The notes beneath the pieces are model-generated. The model was not told where the DNA came from, searched no databases, and saw only the letters and a program-made list of their open reading frames with translations. The position numbers were made by a program, and so were the translations under genes. From positions 62,001-126,000 of the forward strand of contig NZ_BMGY01000009.1 in assembly GCF_014640435.1 (NCBI RefSeq): DNA of 64,000 bases, in the 5' to 3' direction. Positions 1 through 7,067 of this stretch are shown piece after piece. The stretch is from Hymenobacter frigidus (lineage in GTDB: Bacteria; Bacteroidota; Bacteroidia; Cytophagales; Hymenobacteraceae). Each line of letters begins with the position of its first letter. Position 1 is the first letter of the stretch.

Positions 1-1043
1 AGGGCGGGGTCGTTGATGGTCACGGGCACGTAGGGGTCGATGGTGACCTCGGCAGTGGCCCCGGCGCTCTCGGCAATGTTGGTGGCAATGCGGCGGATGG
101 AGGCCCAGATTTGCTTTTGCACCTCGGGGTTCAGCGCCCGGATGGTGCCCGTGAGCTCCACATCGGGCGGGATAACGTTGTAGCGCACGCCCCCGTTGAT
201 GGTGCCCACCGTGACCACGGCCGCGTCGTCAATCAGCTTCACCTGCCGGCTCACGATGGTTTGCAGGCCCATAATAATCTGGGCGGCCGTCACCACGGGG
301 TCCACGCTGTTCCAGGGGTAGGCTCCGTGCGAGCCTTTGCCCTGCACCTTGATGGCGAACCGGTCGGAGGAAGCCATTTCGCCGCCGGAGCGGTAAGCCA
401 GGTTGCCGACTTCGGTTTGGGCATTGATGTGCACGCCGAATATGGCATCGACCTTGGGCTTATCGAGCACGCCTTCCTTCACCATGAGCTTGGCCCCGCC
501 TTCCACGCCGGGCAGCGAGCCTTCCTCGGCGGGTTGGAAAATGAACTTCACGGTGCCGGGCAGGTCGGCTTTCACCTGGGTCAATACCTCGGCCGCGCCC
601 ATGAGCATGGCCACGTGGGTGTCGTGGCCGCAGGCGTGCATCACGCCCACGGGCTGGCCCAGATAGGTCGTTTTTACTTTGGACGCGAAGGGTAGCTCGT
701 TGGCTTCGGTGAGGGGCAGGCCGTCCATATCGGCGCGCAGGGCCACCACGGGGCCGGGCTTGCCACCGCGCAGCACGCCCACCACGCCGGTGCGGCCCAC
801 GCCGGTCTGCACTTCCAGGCCCAGCTTTTTGAGGTGCGCGGCGATGAGGGCGGCGGTGCGGGTTTCCTGGTTGCCCAGTTCGGGGTGTTCGTGCAGGTCG
901 CGCCGCCAGGCAATTACCTTGGGCTCTTCCTGGGTGGCGAGTTGGGCGATGCGGGCGTTGAGGGCGGCATTTTGGGCGTGGGCGGCGGGGCCGGCCAGGG
1001 CCAGCAGCAAGCCCGCGGGCAAGGCAACAAGAAGAATGCGCAT
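1..1043 (-). CDS. M20 family amidohydrolase (hippurate/N-acyl-amino-acid hydrolase type), 3' end cut by window
   Basis: The reading frame starts at the ATG at 1043 and is still open at the left edge, so about 347 residues are visible and the C-terminus is missing. An N-terminal signal peptide (hydrophobic residues 3-20, then AHAQ near 21-24) points to export to the periplasm. The M20 amidohydrolase signature is clear: HEHPELG near residue 51, the metal-ligand motif HACGHD near 137-142 and QPAEE near 170-174, where the second Glu is the usual general base. Members of this family hydrolyse N-acyl amino acids, hippurate or similar amides with a dinuclear metal centre. The substrate cannot be told from the sequence. 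The gene runs divergently from the PAP2-like gene, with an inverted-repeat element between them. A second, more distant M20 protein is at 12143-13582. Confidence 0.93.
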   Translation of the reverse strand, partial: MRILLVALPAGLLLALAGPAAHAQNAALNARIAQLATQEEPKVIAWRRDLHEHPELGNQETRTAALIAAHLKKLGLEVQTGVGRTGVVGVLRGGKPGPVVALRADMDGLPLTEANELPFASKVKTTYLGQPVGVMHACGHDTHVAMLMGAAEVLTQVKADLPGTVKFIFQPAEEGSLPGVEGGAKLMVKEGVLDKPKVDAIFGVHINAQTEVGNLAYRSGGEMASSDRFAIKVQGKGSHGAYPWNSVDPVVTAAQIIMGLQTIVSRQVKLIDDAAVVTVGTINGGVRYNVIPPDVELTGTIRALNPEVQKQIWASIRRIATNIAESAGATAEVTIDPYVPVTINDPA

Positions 1044-1182
1044 GAGGATAAGATGATTGGCGAGAGTAAGAAAGCCCGACAATAGGGCCGTTGGGCAGCA
1101 ATGTTACGCCAAGGCTACCAACCAGCGCGCTACTGTTCAGTTGGTGGCGTATTTTTACACTTTGCTTTACCGCTCAAATATT

Positions 1183-1341
1183 GAAGCTGTTTAGAAAGTC
1201 AATTTTTTTGAGTGTTTGTCATCCTGAGCGCAGCGAAGGACCTTATCCCGGCTACAACACGCTTGAACGAGACCCTTCAGTTGTGATAAGGTCCTTCGCT
1301 GCGCTCAGGATGACAGACTTCTTGACTTTCTAAACAGCTTC
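1183..1341. repeat. Composite nested inverted repeat in the 1044-1360 intergenic region
   Basis: Two nested perfect inverted repeats fill most of the gap between the divergent M20 and PAP2-like genes. The outer arms (1183-1202 and 1322-1341) match over 20 bp and begin GAAGCTGTTT. The inner arms (1217-1247 and 1285-1315) match over 31 bp and contain TCATCCTGAGCGCAGCGAAG. The inner arm belongs to the dispersed GTCATGCTGAGC family also seen at 2925, 4090, 16266 and 23877. A short open frame across it has no coding character. The rest of the gap shows nothing recognisable. Confidence 0.85.
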
Positions 1342-1360
1342 ATTACCCCCTATCGTTGTT

Positions 1361-2044
1361 GTGGCAACTTTGCTAAAATCCCTCGTCGCCCCCGCGTCCG
1401 CTGCGTCGCCACGCGCAGCATTCCCAAGAAAACCGTCGTGGCCCACGGCCTGGGCTCGGGCTGGCTTTCGGCTCCGACTGGGCTTGGTAACGATGTTGCT
1501 GCTGGGTTTGCTGCCGGTGGTTCCGGGCTTCTACCACTTTATTCAGGCGCGGCCCGGGTGGCTGCTGGCTGACCCGCTGCTAGACTTATTGCCGGTACGT
1601 GATGTATCGGTGCTCACCTTCACGCTGATTTACGGGGCCATCGTGGCTACGCTGGTTTACCTGCTGCCACGGCCTCAATTGCTACTACGGGCGCTGTGGG
1701 CCTACTATTTCCTGCAAGTGCTGCGCATGGCCACGCTGTGGCTGCTGCCGCTGGAGCCGCCCACCACCCTCCTTATGCTGCACGACCCGGTGATGGACCG
1801 CATCTTCGCGGTGACGACCCAGCCCATCGTGCGCGACCTGTTTTTCTCGGGCCACACCGCCACCATGGCGCTGCTGATGCTGGCCGGGCGGGGCCGCCGC
1901 TGGCGCTGGGCGCTGGGCCTGATGACCGTAGCCGTGGGCCTGCTGGTGCTGGTACAGCGCGTACATTATTCGTACGATGTGCTAGCCGCGCCGTTTTTCG
2001 CGTGGGGAGCCTACTGGCTGGCGGGACGGGTCACGAAGCAGTAA
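1361..2044 (+). CDS. PAP2-like (PAP2_C / sphingomyelin-synthase type) membrane phosphatase
   Basis: A 227-residue protein with about five or six hydrophobic segments (roughly residues 42-62, 85-105, 112-130, 165-180, 183-198, 205-222). The catalytic signature of the C-terminal PAP2 branch is visible: SGHTATMALL near residue 163 and HYSYDVLAAPF near 205, giving the two His and the Asp of lipid phosphatases and sphingomyelin-synthase-like phosphotransferases. The likely role is hydrolysis or transfer of a lipid phosphate or phospho-headgroup at the membrane. The exact lipid is unknown. The start is uncertain. The frame opens with GTG at 1361, but TATCGTTG and CAACTTTG (both near the -7 consensus) lie at about 1352 and 1366, so translation could begin further in, for example at the ATG at 1493, which would still keep the catalytic part. 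Confidence 0.8.
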   Translation: MATLLKSLVAPASAASPRAAFPRKPSWPTAWARAGFRLRLGLVTMLLLGLLPVVPGFYHFIQARPGWLLADPLLDLLPVRDVSVLTFTLIYGAIVATLVYLLPRPQLLLRALWAYYFLQVLRMATLWLLPLEPPTTLLMLHDPVMDRIFAVTTQPIVRDLFFSGHTATMALLMLAGRGRRWRWALGLMTVAVGLLVLVQRVHYSYDVLAAPFFAWGAYWLAGRVTKQ

Positions 2045-2095
2045 CCGTCGTTGCGAGAAGGCAGTTGCCATTGCGAACGCAGCGAAGCAATGACG
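2045..2095. repeat. Short degenerate inverted repeat between convergent genes
   Basis: CCGTCGTTGC at the left and GCAATGACGG at the right form an imperfect inverted pair, with a second GCAACG/CGAAGCAAT-like portion inside. It fills the gap between the convergent PAP2-like and SDR genes and may act as a bidirectional terminator. It resembles, but is not the same as, the GTCATGCTGAGC family. Confidence 0.4.
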
Positions 2096-2103
2096 GGCTT
2101 TCC

Positions 2104-2886
2104 CTACAAATACTTCTCGTAAATCCCGGCCGCAATCTTCTCCACCAAGCCTTTGGGCACCAGGCTAGTGAGGCCCGCCGATACCTTATTGAGCACGCCG
2201 GGGATGATTTCGGCCTCGCCGGCCAGCAGACCCGTTACGGCGGCTTCGGCCACGGCCTCGGCGGTCATCGATACCTTATTGGCGGTGGCTTGCAGCTCGG
2301 CGCCCATGCCGGCGCGGTCGGCGAAACTGGTGGTGGTGGCGCCGGGGCTGATGCACGTGACTGACACGTTGCTAGTCTTCAACTCGTAGCGCAGGCCGCG
2401 GCTGAAACTCAGCAAAAACGCCTTGCTGGCCGCGTAGAGGGCCAGGGAGGGCACGGCCTGGTAGGCGGCGGTGCTGGCCACGTTCAGGATGTAGGCTTTG
2501 GGAACCTGATGCAAGGCGGGCAGCAGGGCGTGGGTGAGGGCCACGGGCAGGTGCATGTTCAGCTGCAGCATGTTCTGCTGCTCGGGCAGGCTGAGCTGCT
2601 CGAAGCGGCCCCAGAGGCCGTAGCCGGCGTTGTTGACGAGGATGGCCAACTGGTCAGTTTGTTGGGTCGTCCAGGCCGCTACGGCTTCGGCGGCGGCGGG
2701 GGCGGCCAGGTCGGTGGCCAGCACGTGCGCCTGACGCTTATACCGAGTGCCGATTTCCAGGGCCAGGGCCGCGAGCTGGTCCTCGGACCGCGCTACTAGG
2801 AGCAGGTCGTAGCCGCGCTGGGCCAGCTGGAGGGCGATGGCGCGGCCAATGCCGCGCGAAGCGCCGGTAACAAGAGCGTAGGCCAT
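2104..2886 (-). CDS. Short-chain dehydrogenase/reductase (SDR)
   Basis: A 260-residue cytoplasmic oxidoreductase of the classical SDR family. The nucleotide-binding motif TGASRGIG lies at residues 7-14, NNAG at 85-88, and the catalytic tetrad is complete: Asn110, Ser138, Tyr151 and Lys155 (YAASK). Arg residues after the second beta strand (VARSED) suggest NADP(H) preference. Full length and close in layout to the DltE/YqjQ-like 'SDR family NAD(P)-dependent oxidoreductase' group, but the substrate is not predictable. Upstream lies an inverted-repeat element of the dispersed family. The gene is convergent with the PAP2-like gene. Confidence 0.93.
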   Translation of the reverse strand: MAYALVTGASRGIGRAIALQLAQRGYDLLLVARSEDQLAALALEIGTRYKRQAHVLATDLAAPAAAEAVAAWTTQQTDQLAILVNNAGYGLWGRFEQLSLPEQQNMLQLNMHLPVALTHALLPALHQVPKAYILNVASTAAYQAVPSLALYAASKAFLLSFSRGLRYELKTSNVSVTCISPGATTTSFADRAGMGAELQATANKVSMTAEAVAEAAVTGLLAGEAEIIPGVLNKVSAGLTSLVPKGLVEKIAAGIYEKYL

Positions 2887-2924
2887 TGAGTGACTGAAAA
2901 TGATAACAGATTTACTAACAGAAT

Positions 2925-3012
2925 GTCATACTGAGCGGAGTCGAAGCGTCTTTACCGCGTGAGCAACTAAATACTTGCGCGATAAAGATGCTTCGACTCC
3001 GCTCAGCATGAC
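2925..3012. repeat. Inverted repeat, dispersed GTCATGCTGAGC family
   Basis: Arms at 2925-2954 and 2983-3012 match at 28 of 30 positions (GTCATACTGAGCGGAGTCGA against its partner) around a 28-base loop. It lies between the SDR and PhyH genes, both on the minus strand. The likely roles are a terminator-like hairpin for the PhyH gene or a non-autonomous repeat. Confidence 0.85.
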
Positions 3013-3034
3013 GTTCTGGTTTTTTTCAGCTGAG

Positions 3035-3850
3035 CTACTTCACCAGGTGCAGAAAGCGCAGGTAGAACGGCGTGGGGCTGGCTTCGCTTTTGGGCTGGTA
3101 CTTGCCCGCGATGATGGGCACGTACATCACGCGGCGGCGGCTGGCCTCGCCGGTGAGCGGCGACTGGGCCACGCGGTGCCACATGCGGCCGTCGTGCACG
3201 GTGAGGTCGCCGGGTTCGGTTTCAACGGCCATTTCGTTGGGGTCGTAGAACACGTCCTTGTAGTACTTCTTGCGAAACAGCATCTTGTGCAAGCCCTGGC
3301 GGTGGGTGCCGGGAATAATGCGCAGGCCGCCGTTGGTGGCCTTGGTGCCGTCGAGGTGCAGGCCCACGTTGAGCATCGGGCCGATGCGCTTGCCGTAGAA
3401 CACGTCGCGCAGCGAGTCGGTGTGCCAGCCCATTTGCGAGAATTCGGAGCCTTCCACGTTCACGTAATGGTTCACCACGAGGCCGTCCTTTTCGTTTTCG
3501 CCTACGCGGCCGCCTTCGGCTTCGAGCAGGGGAAACAGGGATTTGAAACGGTCATCCTCCAGCAGGTTGTGCAGCACGGGGTGGTGCTGCGAGGCAAAAG
3601 CGAAGCGCTGCACGATGGGCGCGCCGTCCACGTCGTGGCCGTACTTAATGGGCACGCCATTTACTTTCTCAACACCCGCGGCCAGCCAGTTGGCTTGCAC
3701 TTCCTGCGTGGCATTCAGGATTTGCTGCACGTACTCCGGCGAAGCGAAGGGACGAAAGTGGAGGAAACCGTATTTAGCAAAAAAAGCCCTTTGCTCGGGG
3801 GTGAGGGCACTGCCAAGCGTAAAGCGGGGGTAGTCAGAAGATAGGGCCAT
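3035..3850 (-). CDS. Phytanoyl-CoA dioxygenase (PhyH) family Fe(II)/2-oxoglutarate oxygenase
   Basis: A 271-residue protein of the PhyH family. The iron-binding facial triad is present: His143 and Asp145 in GWHTDS and the distal His225 in DGRMWHRV, followed by an Arg-rich RRRVMY segment that would bind 2-oxoglutarate. These enzymes hydroxylate small molecules or lipids. The substrate is unknown. I chose the ATG at 3850 rather than the in-frame upstream start at 3889. A perfect -7 motif TACCTTTG (3898-3891) would start the transcript near 3884, after the upstream codon. A small dyad lies in the resulting leader. The gene is monocistronic as far as can be seen, with an inverted repeat at its 3' end. 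Confidence 0.9.
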   Translation of the reverse strand: MALSSDYPRFTLGSALTPEQRAFFAKYGFLHFRPFASPEYVQQILNATQEVQANWLAAGVEKVNGVPIKYGHDVDGAPIVQRFAFASQHHPVLHNLLEDDRFKSLFPLLEAEGGRVGENEKDGLVVNHYVNVEGSEFSQMGWHTDSLRDVFYGKRIGPMLNVGLHLDGTKATNGGLRIIPGTHRQGLHKMLFRKKYYKDVFYDPNEMAVETEPGDLTVHDGRMWHRVAQSPLTGEASRRRVMYVPIIAGKYQPKSEASPTPFYLRFLHLVK

Positions 3851-3868
3851 AACAAAAAAGTGGCGGCT

Positions 3869-3898
3869 GGCAGGTATTCCTGCCGGCACACAAAGGTA
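3869..3898 (-). promoter_or_regulatory. Promoter -7 element and dyad in front of the PhyH gene
   Basis: TACCTTTG (read on the minus strand, 3898-3891) matches the Bacteroidota -7 consensus TAnnTTTG exactly. Seven bases downstream begins the dyad GGCAGG-TATT-CCTGCC (3869-3884), so the dyad would sit at the transcript start. It could be an operator or a 5' hairpin. No good -33 TTG at the usual distance was found. Confidence 0.5.
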
Positions 3899-4061
3899 AT
3901 ACGTCTGACCTAGCCCCTGCCAGTTAGGTAGGGGGCTAAGACCAGCACGGCGGTTATAACCACGCTGTCACGTGGGGGTTTCGAAAACATTAAGTAAGCC
4001 TAGGGCGGGTGAACGAAGCATGAACGTTTGGGGGCCAACGGCCAGCACCCCAAAATACCTT

Positions 4062-4228
4062 AGAAGCTCCTGTTTGAGTTAATAAAACGGTCATGCTGAG
4101 CTTGTCGCAGCATCTCGCTCGCATTGTTGCACCGGCTCAAGCGAAGCGGTAGAGATGCTTTGATAGGCGGCGGACGCCAAATGAGCATGACCATTTCAGA
4201 ATGATTTTAGCTAACTCAAACAGCTTCT
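4062..4228. repeat. Composite nested inverted repeat in the 3851-4386 intergenic region
   Basis: Outer arms AGAAGCTCCTGTTTGAGTTA (4062 onward) and CTAACTCAAACAGCTTCT (4211-4228) pair over about 18 bases with a small bulge. Inside them lies a degraded GTCATGCTGAGC (4090 onward) facing GAGCATGACC (4183-4192). The build is the same as at 1183-1341, including the GAAGCTGTTT core of the outer arm. The remaining part of this 536-bp gap shows only a weak -7-like TATATTTT at 4349-4356 for the next gene. Confidence 0.75.
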
Positions 4229-4386
4229 TAGCTGGTGCGGGTAAAAAAGTCGCTTTCGCGGCTTGAGTCACCGCCAGTGGCCAAACTCCAGGGCAGCAAA
4301 ATGGCGAGCTAGCGCGCCCGCAAAATCAAGCAGGCAGCTAAAACCGTGTATATTTTCAGTCCATTCTGCCTCTATCCCACCCGGCC

Positions 4387-5103
4387 ATGCTCCTGTTGCC
4401 AACCTTCAACGCCTCCCTGACGCCCTGCCCGGTGGGCCCGTCCGCGTTTAGCGCGCACGAAAAAGGGCATTTTTGCGGCAGCTGCCAGCGCGTAGTGCAG
4501 GATTTCAGCCAGAGCACCAACCCCGTGGCCGACCTGGCTGCCGCCCACGCCGCCGCGCCCGATGGCCGGGTGTGCGGTATGTTCCGGCGGGCCCAGACAA
4601 CGGCTCTACCGCCCCTGACGCGGCGGCTGCGGTGGTTTCTGATGGCGCTGGTGTTGGTGCTGGGCCAGGGCCTGACGGCGCGCGAAGCGCTGGCGCAGGT
4701 GCGGCAGCCGGCCCAGATGAGACCAGCATCTGTGCTCCGGGCAGATACAACGCTACTAACCCTGCCCGAGGACAAAGTGTACGGAGCTGTGATGGAAGTA
4801 ATGCCCGTATTTCAGAACGGTGGCAGCAACCGCGAGGTAATTGACTACATCCAGAAGCGAATAGCGTGGCCCCGAGGAAAGAACGGCAAAATCGTGGCGG
4901 CGGAAGGCCGACTTTTCGTCGCCTTCACGGTGGGTGTTGATGGCCAGGTACGCGACGCTAAGGCTATTAAGACCTTCAGCCACCGGTTCGATGAAGCGGC
5001 GTTGGTGGTTGTACGATGCCTGCCACCGTTTATGCCCGGCTTACAAAACGGGCTTCCCGTGCCCGTAAGTTTGACTTTGCCAATTACCTTCAAATTGAAA
5101 TAG
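4387..5103 (+). CDS. TonB C-terminal domain protein with N-terminal Cys4 zinc-ribbon-like segment
   Basis: A 238-residue protein in three parts. Residues 1-70 hold Cys14, Cys30, Cys33 and Cys63 in the order C-x15-CxxC-x29-CGxF, with the VVQDFS stretch. I recognise this as a recurrent cytosolic N-terminal segment of Bacteroidota TonB-like proteins, probably metal-binding. One membrane helix follows near residues 80-100. The C-terminal TonB-like domain spans about 140-238 (RLFVAFTVGVDGQV, FDEAALVVVRCLPPFMPG). TonB C-terminal domains transmit energy to outer-membrane receptors. No ExbB/ExbD genes are nearby. The segment between helix and TonB domain is much shorter than the Pro-rich spacer of classical TonB, so the protein may be a specialised or degenerate member. 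HMG-CoA reductase follows on the same strand with its own predicted promoter. Confidence 0.82.
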   Translation: MLLLPTFNASLTPCPVGPSAFSAHEKGHFCGSCQRVVQDFSQSTNPVADLAAAHAAAPDGRVCGMFRRAQTTALPPLTRRLRWFLMALVLVLGQGLTAREALAQVRQPAQMRPASVLRADTTLLTLPEDKVYGAVMEVMPVFQNGGSNREVIDYIQKRIAWPRGKNGKIVAAEGRLFVAFTVGVDGQVRDAKAIKTFSHRFDEAALVVVRCLPPFMPGLQNGLPVPVSLTLPITFKLK

Positions 5104-5124
5104 GGCGGTCATTCTATACATTTT
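5095..5124 (+). promoter_or_regulatory. Predicted promoter of HMG-CoA reductase
   Basis: TTG at 5095-5097, next to the stop codon of the preceding gene, and TACATTTT at 5117-5124 are spaced by 19 bases. This is the usual arrangement for the Bacteroidota -33/-7 promoter, with one mismatch in the -7 element. It supports a translation start at 5187 instead of the longer frame that begins within the previous gene. Confidence 0.5.
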
Positions 5125-5186
5125 CCGCCCAAAACTCCCCACCTTCACTCTCCACACCTCATCACCTAACCCCCGCTCTCCCTACG

Positions 5187-6749
5187 ATGGTCTTCACCCC
5201 CAGCCCCATGCTCCTCAAGCTGCTTTACACGCGTGGCAGCCTGCACAACCTGCCCCAAGACGCGGGCGTGGCTTTCAGCATCAAGAACCGGCTCGATACG
5301 GCGAAGGTGACCGGCTTCCGGCAGGTGCAGATTGGCGATGTGGTGATTCCGGCCGATAAAATCCAGATTGATTTGGGCAACGGCGAGCGGCGGGCCGCCG
5401 CCGACATCAACGCCGATGGGCAGGCCATTGAGCTGCCCGTGGGCCGCACCTTGGTGATTGTGCTCGACACGCCGGCTCTGACCGAGGGCATCCACTCGGT
5501 GCAGGCCTGGTTTTCGACCGATGCCTTCGGCGACCTGCACGTGGAAGTGGAAGACGCTATCGTGAGCGTGGCCAACACCAAGCCCCGCATTCCGCGCTCC
5601 GAGGAAGACGACTATTCCGAGGCCGCCATTGCGGCCCGGCAGCGCTTCGCCGAGCAGTTTTCGGGCAAGGAATTCAAACACCTCAAGCACTACTCTTTTG
5701 ATGCTCACCAGCTGCAGGGCAACTGCGAGCACTTCATGGGCGTGGCCCAGATTCCGGTGGGCCTGGCCGGGCCGCTCACGGTGAACGGTGAGCACGCCCA
5801 GGGCGATTTTCTGATTCCGATGGCCACCACCGAAGGCACGCTGGTGGCGAGCTACAACCGCGGCATCCAGCTCCTGAACCTGTGCGGCGGCGTGAAGTGC
5901 ACCGTCATCGGCGATGCGATGCAGCGCGCCCCGGTCTTTGTGTTCGACGATGCCCGGGGAGCCCGCGATTTCGGCCTGTGGGTGGAGGAAAACATCGGTC
6001 TGATTCGGCCGCAGGCCGAAAGCACGTCGAGTGTGGCCAAGCTGCAGTACATCGACACGTACCTGAGCAACAAGTTCGCCTACCTGCGCTTCAACTTCAG
6101 CACCGGCGACGCGGCCGGGCAGAACATGGTGGGCCGGGCCACCTTCGCGGCCTGCTCCTGGATTATAGAACACTACAAAGGCGCGAAAATCGAGCATTTC
6201 TACCTCGAATCGAACTTCGCCACCGACAAAAAAGCCTCCCAAATCAACGTGATGCGCACCCGCGGCAAACGCGTGGTGGCCGAAGCCGTGGTGAAGCGCG
6301 ATGTGCTGATGCAGCGCATGCGCGTGACGCCCGAGCAGCTGGCCTACCACGGACAGGTGAGCAACGTGGGGGCCTTCATCTCGGGGGCCAATAACAACGG
6401 CGCGCACTCGGCCAACGGCATCACGGCTATGTTCATTGCCACCGGCCAGGACGTGGCCAACGTGAGCGAGTCGAGCGCCGGCATTCTGTATTCAGAAGTC
6501 AATAAGGACGGCGACTTGTACATCAGCATTACTATTCCGTCGCTGATTGTGGCCACGCACGGCGGCGGCACCAGCCTGTCAACCCAGAATGAATGTCTGC
6601 AAATGCTGGGCTGCGTGGGCCGGGGCACGGTGCGCAAGTTTGCCGAAATAGTGGCCGGCGTGGTGCTGGCCGGCGAGCTCAGCCTGGGCGCGGCCATCAG
6701 CAGCTCCGACTGGGTGAGCAGCCACGAGCAGTACGGCCGCAACCGCTAG
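5187..6749 (+). CDS. Class I hydroxymethylglutaryl-CoA reductase
   Basis: A 520-residue enzyme that reduces HMG-CoA to mevalonate, the committed step of the mevalonate route to isoprenoids. The catalytic residues can be placed: Glu216 in MATTEGTLVAS, the Lys of TDKK in the segment matching human DKKPAAINW, the Asp in TGQDVANV and His513 in SSHEQYGRNR. GGGTSLSTQNECLQMLGC also matches the family. The DKK and ENVG-like segments favour class I. The catalytic part occupies about residues 150-520. The first 135 residues form a beta-rich region (YTRGSLHNLPQDAG, then DLGNGERR) that lacks membrane helices and is unlike the sterol-sensing membrane anchor of eukaryotes. The start at 5187 is chosen because the longer frame overlaps the preceding gene and the predicted promoter. 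No other mevalonate-pathway gene lies in the window. Confidence 0.95.
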   Translation: MVFTPSPMLLKLLYTRGSLHNLPQDAGVAFSIKNRLDTAKVTGFRQVQIGDVVIPADKIQIDLGNGERRAAADINADGQAIELPVGRTLVIVLDTPALTEGIHSVQAWFSTDAFGDLHVEVEDAIVSVANTKPRIPRSEEDDYSEAAIAARQRFAEQFSGKEFKHLKHYSFDAHQLQGNCEHFMGVAQIPVGLAGPLTVNGEHAQGDFLIPMATTEGTLVASYNRGIQLLNLCGGVKCTVIGDAMQRAPVFVFDDARGARDFGLWVEENIGLIRPQAESTSSVAKLQYIDTYLSNKFAYLRFNFSTGDAAGQNMVGRATFAACSWIIEHYKGAKIEHFYLESNFATDKKASQINVMRTRGKRVVAEAVVKRDVLMQRMRVTPEQLAYHGQVSNVGAFISGANNNGAHSANGITAMFIATGQDVANVSESSAGILYSEVNKDGDLYISITIPSLIVATHGGGTSLSTQNECLQMLGCVGRGTVRKFAEIVAGVVLAGELSLGAAISSSDWVSSHEQYGRNR

Positions 6750-7067
6750 CCGCCGCCGACCGCTCCGGTCCGGCCTTCTTCCTTTCCATTCAACCCAACC
6801 CTGCTGACCCGGTTTGTGCCTGCGCTGGGGCTGGGGCTGGCCCTACCAGCCGCCCCGGCCCCAGCGCAGACCATGCGCGACAACGTGGCCCTGAACCTGC
6901 TCGGAGCCCAGGATTTGACCGGCAGCCTAGTTCCCTTGGCATCCTGCCGTGGTCGGAAGGGCTCGGCTTGGCATGATGATTGGAAATACGTCGGCGATAC
7001 CGGCTTATGCCGATGTTATTGTATTTTTGATGCCGCCATTTCTCACCCCTCCTCGCCCTGATTATTA
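6750..7067. other. Intergenic region with a possible gene remnant and a promoter
   Basis: One frame (about 6790-6900) reads like a signal peptide (ALGLGLALPAAPAPAQ) followed by TMRDNVALNLLGAQ, but it then loses coding character and stops at 7061. It may be the decayed 5' end of an exported protein. The -7 motif for the next gene is at 7022-7029. Confidence 0.35.
7022..7029 (+). promoter_or_regulatory. -7 promoter element TATTTTTG
   Basis: This is an exact match to TAnnTTTG, placed 38 bases before the GTG start at 7068. No -33 TTG at the usual 19-base spacing was seen. Confidence 0.45.

Noticed and set aside
5166..6407. A 413-codon open frame on the minus strand
   Set aside because: It is antisense to HMG-CoA reductase and has no domain.
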